Source: JBOFFC01 sp051648405 (GTDB taxonomy: Bacteria > Planctomycetota > Planctomycetia > Pirellulales > Lacipirellulaceae). From it: a stretch of 16,946 bases of DNA. Shown piece by piece: positions 7,055 through 14,623 of this stretch. The notes beneath the pieces are model-generated. The model saw only the letters and a program-made list of their open reading frames with translations. It had not been told where the DNA came from and ran no database searches. The stretch covers positions 1-16,946 of the forward strand of contig JBOFFC010000149.1 in NCBI GenBank assembly GCA_051648405.1, written 5' to 3'. Made by a program: the position numbers and the translations under genes. How positions within the stretch are numbered: the stretch's first letter is position 1; each line of letters starts with the position of its first letter.

Positions 7055-8422
7055 ATGAAGCGCTGCGCACAGGTGCTGTTGGCCGTCGCGATGTGCTGGG
7101 CCGCCGCCGGCGTCGATGCCCACGAGGGGCACGGCGAGGCGGAAGCAAAGGCCTTCACTTCGCGCGAGCAGTACGCCCCCACCCCCGTCCCCGACCGTGT
7201 CGTGCTGACGTGGTCGGGCGATCCCACGACGTCCGTCGATGTCAGTTGGCGGACGCAGCTCGGCGTGGCCGACCCGGTGATCGAATGGGCGCCCGCCGAC
7301 GAGCTCCGTGGCAACCTGGCGGCGGGGATGGTCCCCACGGCGCGGCGCGTTGCGGGCGAGTCGGAGACGTTCACCTCGGACCTGGGTGACGCGACGGTCC
7401 ACAGCGGACGCATCTCAGGCCTCGCCCCCACGACGATGTACGTCTATCGCGTCGGCGACGACGAGCACTGGAGCGAGTGGCACCAGTTCCGCACGGCAAG
7501 CGACAAGGACGAGCCCTTCACGTTCGTCTACTTCGGCGACGCCCAAAACGCGATCCGTTCGCTTTGGTCGCGCGTCATCCGCGAAGCGAACCAGCATGCG
7601 CCACGCTCGGCGTTCCACCTGCACGCGGGAGACCTGATCAATCACAGCGACAGCGACGGTGAATGGGGCGAGTGGTTTGAGGCCGGCGGCTGGCTCAACG
7701 GCATGATCCCCACGATCGCCACTCCGGGGAACCACGAGTACGGCGACGGGCTCACCCGCCATTGGCGGCCGCAGTTCTCGTTCCCGATGAACGGCCCGTC
7801 GGACCTCAAGGAGACGGTCTACTGGATCGACTACCAGGGAATGCGGATCATCTCGCTCAACTCGAACGAGGGGATCGCCGAGCAGGCGAAGTGGCTCGAA
7901 GAGGTGCTATCGGACCCCGACCGCCCGAAGTGGACCACCGTCACGTTCCACCACCCGATCTTCTCGGCGGCGAAGGAACGCGACAACCCGCTGATCCGCG
8001 CCGCTTGGCGCCCGATCCTCGAGCGGCACGGCGTCGATCTCGTCTTGCAAGGGCACGACCACGCCTACGCGCGGTCGGGGCTCGGCGGCCCCGGCAACGT
8101 CCCCTCGACGGGCGACGACGCGGCGGTCCTCAAGACCACCGGCAACGTTGCCGACGGCGTCCGGAGGAAGAGCTCCAGCACGGTCTACGTCGTCAGCGTC
8201 AGCGGCCCAAAGATGTACGAGCTGCAAGAGAAGTGGGAGGTGCCACGTGTCGCCTCGGGCGCGCAGCTTTTCCAGGTGATCCGCGTCTCGCGCGACGAGA
8301 TCCGCTACGAGGCCCGGCTGGCCACGGGCGAGCTCTACGACGCCTTCCGCCTGGCGAAGGACGACGCCGGCGTCAGCACGCTGACCGAAGAGGTCCCGCC
8401 GTCGGCGGAGATCCGGGAGTGA
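7055..8422 (+). CDS. Secreted purple-acid-phosphatase-like metallophosphoesterase
   Basis: 455 residues. Signal peptide at 1-22 (cleavage VDA-H), then a short His/Glu-rich stretch HEGHGEAEA. Residues 44-148 form the fibronectin-like N-terminal domain of purple acid phosphatases (VVLTWSGDPTTSVDVSWRT; SGLAPTTMYVYRVGD). Residues 155-340 are the calcineurin-like phosphoesterase domain with metal motifs GDAQ (161-164), AGDLIN (191-196), GNHEY (225-229), TFHHPIF (297-303) and GHDHAY (333-338). The Asp, Asn and His ligands are there, but the Tyr of the classical GDxxY motif is Asn196, and the Gly of the first motif is Gln, so the charge-transfer ligand of true purple enzymes is missing. Expected role: hydrolysis of phosphate esters outside the cytoplasm, perhaps for phosphate supply; the substrate is unknown. 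GAGAGAG lies about 5 bases before the ATG. It is the last intact gene of the rightward series, 86 bases after the solenoid gene, and ends at the border of the IS66 relic. Confidence 0.92.
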   Translation: MKRCAQVLLAVAMCWAAAGVDAHEGHGEAEAKAFTSREQYAPTPVPDRVVLTWSGDPTTSVDVSWRTQLGVADPVIEWAPADELRGNLAAGMVPTARRVAGESETFTSDLGDATVHSGRISGLAPTTMYVYRVGDDEHWSEWHQFRTASDKDEPFTFVYFGDAQNAIRSLWSRVIREANQHAPRSAFHLHAGDLINHSDSDGEWGEWFEAGGWLNGMIPTIATPGNHEYGDGLTRHWRPQFSFPMNGPSDLKETVYWIDYQGMRIISLNSNEGIAEQAKWLEEVLSDPDRPKWTTVTFHHPIFSAAKERDNPLIRAAWRPILERHGVDLVLQGHDHAYARSGLGGPGNVPSTGDDAAVLKTTGNVADGVRRKSSSTVYVVSVSGPKMYELQEKWEVPRVASGAQLFQVIRVSRDEIRYEARLATGELYDAFRLAKDDAGVSTLTEEVPPSAEIRE

Positions 8423-9411
8423 TTGTTGTCAACGCAGCGGCGGTAGGGGAAATGCGGTAGCAGTGGGGAGACAACGGCTCGATTGCCCCCAAAGAGCACT
8501 CCCCCGAGCCCGAGTAGAAGTTTCCGGTCGGCGAACCGCAGTTCGTCGCGGAGGTGTGGAGATTCGGCTAGTTTTCGGTTGATGGGCTCTGCGGCGTCCT
8601 GGGCCTTCCAGACGTCGGGGAGGAACTGCCCGAGTTCCTCGGCGGGCGTCTTCCGATCTTCGCCAGCACGCTGGTGAGGTAGCGCTGGGGGTCGACGGCG
8701 TGTCGTTCGCAGTTGGCGATGAGGCTCCAGAGCCGCGCGTGGTTCTCGGCGGCCTCGTCGATGGCGGCGAAGAGCCAGTGTCTGCGGCCCAGGCTACGCG
8801 CTTGAGGGCTCGCTCGCTGGCGTTGTTGTCGATGGCGAGGAAGCCCTGTGTTACGTACACGCAGAGCGCCCCCCACTGCTTCTGGGCGTAGGTGATCGCG
8901 GCGCCCATCGGGCTGCGCGGCAGCACGCCTTCCCCTTCGGCGTCGAGCCAGGCCTTGATCCCCGCGATCGTGGGCACGCTCCGCGCTTGACGTAGCGTGA
9001 GCCGCGCAGCGTCGGCGGTTTACAGCTCGGCGACGAGCGCCAGCATCCGCGCCGCGCTCATCGGAGTCCTGCGGATAATAAAACTTGCGGCGCGCGTGGG
9101 CAGTGTGTAGGGGTGCCGGTCGCCCCTCAGGTAGCACCAGACGCGTCCCTTGCGGCACTGCCCGTTCTTCGCAGACGCAGCGCCCGGGCTCTGGGCCGGG
9201 ACGGTCGTGTCGTCGGTGTGGATCACCAGCGACCGACGGACCGGCTCGGTCATCGGCGCGACCGGCGGCTTAACGAGCTCTCCGCGCACCGCATCCAGGT
9301 CCACGTCGTGCTCCGCTCGACGTGGACCCCTTGGCGTTCGAAGATCCGCTCGAGCCGGGGAGGCCTTTCTCGATCCGCTGCGGCGGCGTGGCCGCCGTGG
9401 CGATGCTCGGG

Positions 9412-9418
9412 TCGTAGC
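9412..9418. repeat. Target-site duplication, left copy (TCGTAGC)
   Basis: TCGTAGC here is repeated exactly at 9566-9572, on the other side of the 147-bp insertion. Joining across one copy restores the IS66 reading HEGY-DPSIATAATPP on the minus strand, so this is a true insertion-generated duplication of 7 bases. Confidence 0.8.
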
Positions 9419-9565
9419 AGCCTGTTGATTTTTCAACAGGCTGCTGCGTCGCACGGAGGCGACGTCGAAAGCACGGCGTTTTCGCCGGGCTTTCGCGAGC
9501 CGCGAGCGGCTCGGCCGCGAACTCGGCGAGGTTGAAGAACGCCACGAAGGCGTTCTTCAACAGTC
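9419..9565. mobile_element. 147-bp hairpin-rich MITE-like insertion in tnpC
   Basis: The insertion has no convincing coding content and is almost wholly made of stem-loops. Arms, on the plus strand: 9416-9428/9433-9445 (13 bp, TTTT loop, using 3 bases of the target site); 9447-9452/9459-9464 (CGTCGC/GCGACG); 9466-9472/9489-9495 (CGAAAGC/GCTTTCG) continuing after one mismatch as 9474-9478/9483-9487 with a TTTT loop; 9496-9502/9507-9513 (CGAGCCG/CGGCTCG); and 9531-9543/9549-9561 (GTTGAAGAACGCC, 13 bp, 5-base loop). Its ends are imperfect inverted repeats: AGCCTGTTGA on the left and, reverse-complemented, GACTGTTGA on the right. A 7-bp target duplication flanks it. The likely nature is a non-autonomous element mobilised by a transposase elsewhere; the parent family is not identified. 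Confidence 0.75.
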
Positions 9566-9572
9566 TCGTAGC
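9566..9572. repeat. Target-site duplication, right copy (TCGTAGC)
   Basis: Exact partner of 9412-9418. Together the insertion and one copy add 154 bases, which is not a multiple of three, so the event also shifted the tnpC frame. Confidence 0.8.
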
Positions 9573-9966
9573 CCTCGTGGTCGCACTTAGCGCAGCCGTA
9601 CTTGGGCCGCACGTGCCGCAGGACCTTGAAGCTCGCCGGGAAGTACTCCAGCTGTTCGGAGACCTCCTCGCCATCCGCGAGCGCTCGCGGCCGCACGCCG
9701 GGCAGGCCTTGTCATCAAGGTCGTGCTCGATCCCGATCCGCTAGAGCGACTCGGTGAGTTGTTGACGCCCGTGTCGGCGTCGGCGTCGGTTCTTGACCCC
9801 CCGCGTGACGAGCTTCTCGCCCGACTCGACTTCGAAGCTCGCCGCGTCGAGCAGGGCCTCTTCGATCTTCGCGTTCTTCGAGGATCAGCCGCTTGAGTGC
9901 GTCAACCTCATTCGGCAGTTCTCGAATCTCGGCAATGCGAGCGCATTTTATCGCTGACCGAATCAT

Positions 9967-10309
9967 CGCGCTACGGCGAAATCGCGTTGGCGGCTTCGAC
10001 TTCACCTCGAGCCCGTAGAGCAGCCGCAAGAGCTGATCGCAGGCGATCTCGACGACGGCGTGTGCGCTCTCGGCCAGCGGAACTGGCCCCGCTCCAGTCG
10101 CTCGTAGTAGATCGCTAAGCCGTCGCGGTCTCACCACAAGGCCTTCACCCGGTGGCCCCCGTGATCCGGAACACGAACACGCTCCCCGAAAGCGGGTCGG
10201 GCCCCAGGGAGCCGCGGACCACCTCCGCCAGCCCATCAACACTTTTCCGCTTGTCGATCGGCGTGGTCGCCACCCGCACCCGTGTGTTGGCCAGGTCGGA
10301 GGCAATCAT
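9967..10309 (-). pseudogene. tnpB: IS66 accessory protein TnpB, broken
   Basis: Starting from the ATG at 10307-10309 the frame reads MIASDLANTRVRVATTPIDK, then RKSVDGLAEVVRGSLGPDPLSG and VFVF, which is the IS66 Orf2 signature. It then shifts frame near 10148, where VKALW-stop-DRDGLAIYYERLERGQF can be read: the TGA (plus-strand tca, 10131-10133) stands where the family has a second Trp (WWDRDGLAIY). After a further shift near 10085 the C-terminal part DQLLRLLYGLEVKSKPPTRF follows up to about 9967, where it runs on into the tnpC start without a stop. TnpB is normally about 115 residues and is needed for IS66 transposition. The ATGA overlap with tnpA is preserved. Confidence 0.85.
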
Positions 10310-10669
10310 CGGCAGAGCTCCTGGCCGACGAGGGGCTTCGCTTCGAGCACGAGCACCAGCTCGGCCAGCCACGCCGCCGAGATCGAACTCGGAAGCTTCA
10401 GCACGCGGCCGCTGACCAACTCGATGGCGGTCGATGGTTCCGGTGCGTTTGATCGGCCAACTTCACCGGCACGAACGACGGCCCCTTCGCGGGCTCGCCG
10501 TCTCGTTCGCCGAACGTCCGCCGAACGTCCGCCGTCAGGCGTAAAACAGCGACTCCGTCAGCCGCTCGGCCCGGCAGAACGCCCGCATCGAAAGCCCGCT
10601 CGACGCATGACGAGCGAGCAGCTCACGCCAGCACCGCTCTTTCTCCAAGTCCCGCTCGACCTTCGCCAT
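10306..10669 (-). pseudogene. tnpA: IS66 accessory protein TnpA, broken
   Basis: The ATG at 10667-10669 is preceded by GGAGGG five bases upstream. It encodes MAKVERDLEKERCWRELLAR, then HASSGLSMRAFCRAERLTES and LFYA, the helix-turn-helix start of IS66 Orf1, and then meets a TGA at 10535-10537 exactly where the family has Trp (FYxWRR). Just after this an 11-base tandem duplication (10511-10532) shifts the frame. RDGEPAKGPSFVPVKLADQT and, after another shift, IELVSGRVLKLPSS with AAWLAELVLVLEAKP complete the protein, ending in a TGA that overlaps the tnpB ATG. Stop, duplication and frameshifts show long neglect. Confidence 0.85.
10511..10532. repeat. 11-bp tandem duplication in tnpA
   Basis: CGAACGTCCGC occurs twice head to tail (10511-10521, 10522-10532). 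Eleven extra bases shift the tnpA frame; the size fits replication slippage in a decaying gene. Confidence 0.85.
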
Positions 10670-10758
10670 CGACTCCCTCCAAACAAGAGGAAGCCAAAGC
10701 TTGACCCGCACGCCCAGCGGCTAGAAGATGCGGACACGGAACGCTCACGTGAGGGCGA

Positions 10759-10795
10759 CCGCGCAAAATCGGCGGGCTGGTAGGCCGCCGCGCGG
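10759..10795 (-). terminator. Stem-loop after the phosphoesterase gene
   Basis: On the minus strand, CCGCGCGGCGG starts 5 bases after the stop at 10801 and pairs with CCGCC...GCGCGG across a 9-base loop, with a GATTTT bulge on the far arm: 11 base pairs in all. It is well placed to end the leftward operon, although no T-run follows. A separate 10-base palindrome CTCACGTGAG lies at 10744-10753. Confidence 0.35.
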
Positions 10796-10800
10796 AATCG

Positions 10801-13380
10801 TCACTCCCGACGCGAGAGTCCTTGATCCTTGAGCCCTCGGCCGTGGGGACCCGTGTGCTCGGCTGGATAAGGCGTCCTCCAACCTCGCACCTCGTGCCAC
10901 ACGAACCGGTTGAGGTTGTCCTCGTCACGCGCCGTCTTCATGCCTGTGCGCTGGATCGGAACGCGCGCGGCGATCGCGCGCCATTGGCGTTCGGCGGTCG
11001 ATTGGTCGGCCAGCGGCTTGGGTCGCTGGTCGAGGGGCGTCTCGGGGACGATCGCTTTGTAGAGGCTGAAGTCGGGCGAGTCGTCGAAGCACGAGGCCAT
11101 TAGCGGCGAAGCGGCGTCGCGCTGGTTCATGGGGGGGAGCCCGAAGATGTGCAGGATCGTCCGCAGCACCGAGGTCTGGTTGAAGAAGTCGTGGTTCACG
11201 CCCCCGCGGCTGTAGGGGCTGACCACGAGACAGATCGAGCGGTGCCCGTCGATGTGGTCGTAACCTCCTTGCGGGTCGTCCTCGTTGACGAAGACCGCCG
11301 TGTGCTTCCAGAACCTCGACTCGCTGAGCCCTTCGACGAGCCTCCCGAGCGCGAGGTCGTTGTCGACCATGTGGGCCTGGGACGTCACCGACCCGCCGAA
11401 GTGGTCTTGCGGCAGGTAAACGATCGATAGGTTCGGCAGTTCTCCTTCGTGCTCGAATCGGCGCAGCTCGTCGAGGAAACGATCGACGCGCAGGACGTCG
11501 GGGATCTCCATGTTCCAGCCGGGGTAGTCGCGGCACGAGTACCGCCGCAACCGATCGACGCCGATCTTCTGTTCGAACTCGACCCGCTCGCCTCGGTCTC
11601 GCGCGGCGAGCAGCTTGACGAGGTCGAATCCGGCCGGGGGCTCGGCGTAATCCATCTCGCCGTAGTTGCGGAACGAGAGCCCCGCGGCGAGGACGTGGTC
11701 CCAAACGAAGCCGCTCGACGAGTAGGTGATCGGGTCGTCGCCAAACGTGTAGCTCCGGGCGAAGCCGCCGAACGCGCGTTCAAGGTAAGGGGTGACGTTC
11801 CCTTCGGTCGCCCACGAATGGCCGTCGGCCGAGAGGACGCCGTTGCAGTAGTAGTTGTCGAGTACACCGAAACGACGCGCGAGCGCGTGGTGGTTGGGGC
11901 TCAACTTCTCAGGGAAGGTGCAGAGCGCCGGCTCGCCCCGTGCGCCCTCGATGTCGCCGAAAACCTGATCGTAAGTGCGGTTCTCCTTGATGACGTAGAC
12001 GACGTGCCGCAGACTGCTTGGTTCGCCGAGCCGCTCCGGCACGGCGCTCGTCGCGACGCCGCCGCCGGCGGCCCGGACGGAGGCTGGCGGCGGCCTGACA
12101 CCGATCATCGCGCGCGCCGCCGCGTCCCACGCTTTGCGATTGGCAGGGTCGCGGAGGTCCTTCAGAGGAATGCGTTGAACGACGCCTTGGTGGTCGTGAG
12201 AGTTTCGGCCCTCGCCAACCGGGCGCGCTTCGTCGCGTGAGCCGGTCCCTTTGGCGCAGGCGACGTACAGGTGGTCGCTGCCAAACGCGACGGCGGTTGG
12301 GTACCAAGCTGTCGGCAGTAGCGCGGCAGCGGGTGGCGAGAGTGACTCCCCGGGCGCCGCCAGTGCTTCAGCTCCGACGAACGCCACGCAGTTATTGCCG
12401 GCGAGCGCCACGGCGACTTCGCCGGTGGTCGGTTCGAACGCGACGCTCGAAGGCATCGAGCCGTAGGGGAGCTGGACGTCCGGTTTGACGATCACGTCGT
12501 GAGGTTCAAGCGTGTCGCTGCGGACCACGGTCAGCGAGTCGTCGTTCGCGTTCGCGGAAACAACCGATGCGCGTCCCGGAGCGAGCGCGATCACGCTCGG
12601 CTGCAACCCGGCGCGCGGCTCGGCGACAACGCGGAAGCCATCGACGTCGATCACGGAGATCGTCCCCGAGGACGCGACGCCGCGCTCGTCGATCACGGTG
12701 GCGGTACCCGCCGAGGGGGCGCTCGGCTCTTTTTGCGTTGGCCTGCGGCCGCCGGCGTTGGTCACGTAGGCGCGGTTGTTCAGTTGGTCGAAAGCGACGT
12801 CGAACGGCGCAACTCCCGTATCGACGACGCGAAGGACCTTTCCATCCGCGAGCCGCACCTCCGCGAGCTGATTGGCCTTCGAGAGGCAGACGTAAGCGAA
12901 TCGCTCGTCGGACGACAGCGCAAGCCCGCAGGGAAAGCTGTCAGCCGCGAGCGCGATCGACCGCTCCAACCGGAACGAAGTCGCGGGTGACTTGGGCGTT
13001 GCACCCGCCGCGTAGACGTGCAGAGCGCCCCCCGCCCCGCTGACATAAACCCGGCCCGAAGCGCCCACCGCCATGCCGTAAAGCGAAGCCCCCCCCGGGC
13101 AGTCGAGCGACTCGCGGAGCGTGAAGTCGCTTGTGCTGACAACGCGCACGTGCGAGCGGTCCTTGACGAACAGGAGCTTGCCGTCAACCGAGACCCGCAC
13201 ATCGACCGGACGCCCCGGAAAGACCAGCAGGTCCCCGACGGGAGCGATCGTCTGGCCGTTTGGGAGCCGACGGTCATCAACCGGCGCTCCGGGCGTCGGC
13301 GCGGCCCCCCTCATCGGGGTCGCGAGTAACGCGATCGTCAGCGCGACGGTCGCCCAAACGAGTGGGCGTTCGCGACTCAC
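10801..13380 (-). CDS. Secreted YncE-type beta-propeller/phosphoesterase fusion
   Basis: 859 residues from a GTG start at 13378-13380, needed to include the signal peptide (LVWATVALTIALLATPMRGA). Residues about 50-375 are a YVTN/YncE-like propeller with repeated blades such as PFDVAFDQLNNRAYVTNAGG, PSVIALAPGRASVVSANAND and PSSVAFEPTTGEVAVALAGN. Residues 455-775 are a phosphoesterase domain (Pfam PF04185 family: phospholipase C and acid phosphatase relatives): VYVIKENRTYDQVFGD at 461-476, SADGHSWATEGN at 517-528, SIVYLPQDH at 652-660, and VNEDDPQGGYDHIDGHRS at 698-715. These hold the metal-binding Glu, Asn, Asp and His residues known for the family. It should cleave phosphomonoesters or phosphodiesters outside the cytoplasm; the exact substrate cannot be told. 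Its start overlaps the stop of the LamG/PEP-CTERM gene by GTGA and no good ribosome site is seen, so translational coupling is likely. The length is normal for this fusion family. Confidence 0.92.
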   Translation of the reverse strand: MSRERPLVWATVALTIALLATPMRGAAPTPGAPVDDRRLPNGQTIAPVGDLLVFPGRPVDVRVSVDGKLLFVKDRSHVRVVSTSDFTLRESLDCPGGASLYGMAVGASGRVYVSGAGGALHVYAAGATPKSPATSFRLERSIALAADSFPCGLALSSDERFAYVCLSKANQLAEVRLADGKVLRVVDTGVAPFDVAFDQLNNRAYVTNAGGRRPTQKEPSAPSAGTATVIDERGVASSGTISVIDVDGFRVVAEPRAGLQPSVIALAPGRASVVSANANDDSLTVVRSDTLEPHDVIVKPDVQLPYGSMPSSVAFEPTTGEVAVALAGNNCVAFVGAEALAAPGESLSPPAAALLPTAWYPTAVAFGSDHLYVACAKGTGSRDEARPVGEGRNSHDHQGVVQRIPLKDLRDPANRKAWDAAARAMIGVRPPPASVRAAGGGVATSAVPERLGEPSSLRHVVYVIKENRTYDQVFGDIEGARGEPALCTFPEKLSPNHHALARRFGVLDNYYCNGVLSADGHSWATEGNVTPYLERAFGGFARSYTFGDDPITYSSSGFVWDHVLAAGLSFRNYGEMDYAEPPAGFDLVKLLAARDRGERVEFEQKIGVDRLRRYSCRDYPGWNMEIPDVLRVDRFLDELRRFEHEGELPNLSIVYLPQDHFGGSVTSQAHMVDNDLALGRLVEGLSESRFWKHTAVFVNEDDPQGGYDHIDGHRSICLVVSPYSRGGVNHDFFNQTSVLRTILHIFGLPPMNQRDAASPLMASCFDDSPDFSLYKAIVPETPLDQRPKPLADQSTAERQWRAIAARVPIQRTGMKTARDEDNLNRFVWHEVRGWRTPYPAEHTGPHGRGLKDQGLSRRE

Positions 13381-14564
13381 CGGCGACGCTTCGGCGAGGC
13401 GAGCGCGAGCCCCGCGAGGGCCGTCAGCATCGCGACCGGCTCGGGGACGGCGACCAGTTCGCCAGCCGTGATCGCCGCCAAGCCGGCGCCGGTGATCGCG
13501 GCTTGGAAAGCCGCCAAGTCGGCGATGTCGGTTACGCCATCGAAGTTCAGGTCGCCGTTGCGGATCGTCGTGACGTCGCCGACGCGGCGGTTGGCGATCC
13601 GCTTCTCGGAAAGCCAGCCTGCGACGAACGCCGACCGGTCAGAGGCGTCGAGGTCGCCGTCTTGGTCAAGGTCCCCCGGGACGCCGGACAGCACCGACGC
13701 GGCGAAGTCGTTGTCGCGGCCCAGCGAGAACGTCGCGGTGAAGTTCTCGACGACGTTTCCGTTCGACGGGTTCGGCCCGCGCACCGCGCCGATGACGAAC
13801 AGCTCGACGTCGTCGAGGAGGCCCGAGTAGAAGCCCGACTGGCCTCCCGTGAAGCTCATTTCGTCGCCGGCCGTGTCGGCGCCGAGGACGAGGTCGGCCG
13901 TGTCTTCGCCGTCGTAGCCGCCGGTGGCTAACGCCACCGCGACACCGTCGATGTACATCGCGGACGCGCCCCCGGCGCCGCGGACGACCATCACGTGCTT
14001 CCAGACGTTGGGGGTCGCGGTAACGGTCGAGGCGTAGTCGGCTCCGGCGTAACGCATCGCGTAGGCGCCGGTGGCGTTGATACGTACGCCGTGCTGGTTC
14101 GTGTCGGCGATCAGGGTCTGCGCGGTCCCCGGCGTTGACGCGCTCGGCCGCGCCCACAACTGCAACCCGCGGTTTGACACCCCCGTGAAGTCGTAGTTAT
14201 TGGGGGTGAGGCTCGTGACGGAGGTCGAGGGCAAGCCGAGTCGCCGGCCACGGACGTACTGCTGGGCGGCGCCGTTAAACGAAAGGCCGCGGCCGGTCCC
14301 GGAAGCGGGTCGGCCGACGACCGACGTGTAGGTCGGCGACGCGGGCCCGGGGAACAGATCGACGAACTCGTCCTGGCCGAACGTGATCCCTGCGCTGTCG
14401 AAGGTCCCGTTGGTCGCGTTGACAGCGGCGCCGTTCACGGCACCCTCAGCGGCTTCGTCCCCGAGGCGGTAGAAGCGATCGACCAGCACGGCCGAAGCCG
14501 ACGGGGCGAGGCACGCTGCGAGCAGCCCGGCGAGGATTGTGCCGAGCGAGGGGAGAGTCTTCAT
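13377..14564 (-). CDS. PEP-CTERM protein with LamG-like and dockerin-like domains
   Basis: 395 residues from the ATG at 14562-14564, preceded by GGAGG and followed by a clear signal peptide (SLGTILAGLLAACLAPSASA); the open frame reaches 14831 but the extension is basic, featureless and overlaps the upstream gene. After a planctomycete-type opening (DRFYRLGDEAAEG), residues about 95-260 form a LamG/concanavalin-like sandwich: GLQLWARPSA, VRINATGAYAMRY, NVWKHVMVVR, MYIDGVAVALATGGY, and SGLLDDVELFVIG. Residues 297-356 are two dockerin-like Ca-binding loops (GDLDQDGDLDASDRSAF; GDLNFDGVTDIADLAAF). The tail is PEP-CTERM (AVPEPVA, hydrophobic run, PKRRR). Its TGA is shared with the GTG of the phosphoesterase gene, so the two are made together; a glycan-binding surface protein paired with a phosphatase is the inference. 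It follows the upstream PEP-CTERM gene by 59 bases. Confidence 0.9.
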   Translation of the reverse strand: MKTLPSLGTILAGLLAACLAPSASAVLVDRFYRLGDEAAEGAVNGAAVNATNGTFDSAGITFGQDEFVDLFPGPASPTYTSVVGRPASGTGRGLSFNGAAQQYVRGRRLGLPSTSVTSLTPNNYDFTGVSNRGLQLWARPSASTPGTAQTLIADTNQHGVRINATGAYAMRYAGADYASTVTATPNVWKHVMVVRGAGGASAMYIDGVAVALATGGYDGEDTADLVLGADTAGDEMSFTGGQSGFYSGLLDDVELFVIGAVRGPNPSNGNVVENFTATFSLGRDNDFAASVLSGVPGDLDQDGDLDASDRSAFVAGWLSEKRIANRRVGDVTTIRNGDLNFDGVTDIADLAAFQAAITGAGLAAITAGELVAVPEPVAMLTALAGLALASPKRRR

Positions 14565-14623
14565 CGAGTGGCCTCCGCCAGGAAGTGCGAATCGGTGGGG
14601 TTGTTGCGAGGGACGGCGACCGC

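Larger units (their letters stand above)
8480..9966 (-). pseudogene. tnpC: IS66 transposase TnpC, multiply broken
   Basis: Pieces of one transposase are scattered over all three minus frames. In order: IREL...EVDALKRLILE near 9930-9880; KIEEALLDAASFEVESGEKL; a TAG at 9741-9743; the zinc-finger part DKACPACGRERSR; EEVSEQLEYFPASFKVLRHV and CAKCDHEGY; the hairpin insertion 9419-9565; DPSIATAATPPQRIEKGLPG; a deletion; LERIFERQGVHVERST; VIHTDDTTVPAQSPG (first catalytic Asp); a second deletion that removes the region of the second catalytic Asp; AHARRKFYY; a TAA at 9020-9022; PTIAGIKAWLDAEGEG; AIDNNASERALKRVA (IS66 signature with the catalytic Glu); a frameshift; NHARLWSLIANCERH; another frameshift near 8660; and TPAEELGQFLPDVWKAQDAA. 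Beyond about 8585 the frame stays open without IS66 similarity that I can see. Activity is impossible. Confidence 0.88.
8429..10680 (-). mobile_element. Decayed IS66 element (tnpA-tnpB-tnpC)
   Basis: Read leftwards, the order tnpA, tnpB, tnpC is that of a classical IS66 element, and tnpA and tnpB still overlap by ATGA. All three genes carry stops or frameshifts, tnpC has internal deletions, and a small foreign insertion sits at 9419-9565. Total length is near the usual 2.3-2.7 kb less the deletions. I could not find convincing matching GTAA-type ends, so the borders are approximate: tnpC homology fades near 8585 and tnpA starts at 10669. The relic separates the rightward gene series from the leftward operon, and both neighbouring genes are intact. 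Confidence 0.8.

Noticed and set aside
8423..8584. Possible host gene fragment in the open frame past the end of tnpC homology
   Set aside because: The frame reads PINRKLAESPHLRDELRFAD and onward without recognisable similarity; it is more likely read-through past a lost stop into the IS end.
9113..9535. Plus-strand open frame ending inside the hairpin insertion
   Set aside because: It lies opposite the broken tnpC and in the non-coding element; no family resemblance.
10744..10753. CTCACGTGAG palindrome as a regulator site
   Set aside because: It lies downstream of the phosphoesterase stop and upstream of dead tnpA; a 10-bp palindrome alone is weak evidence.
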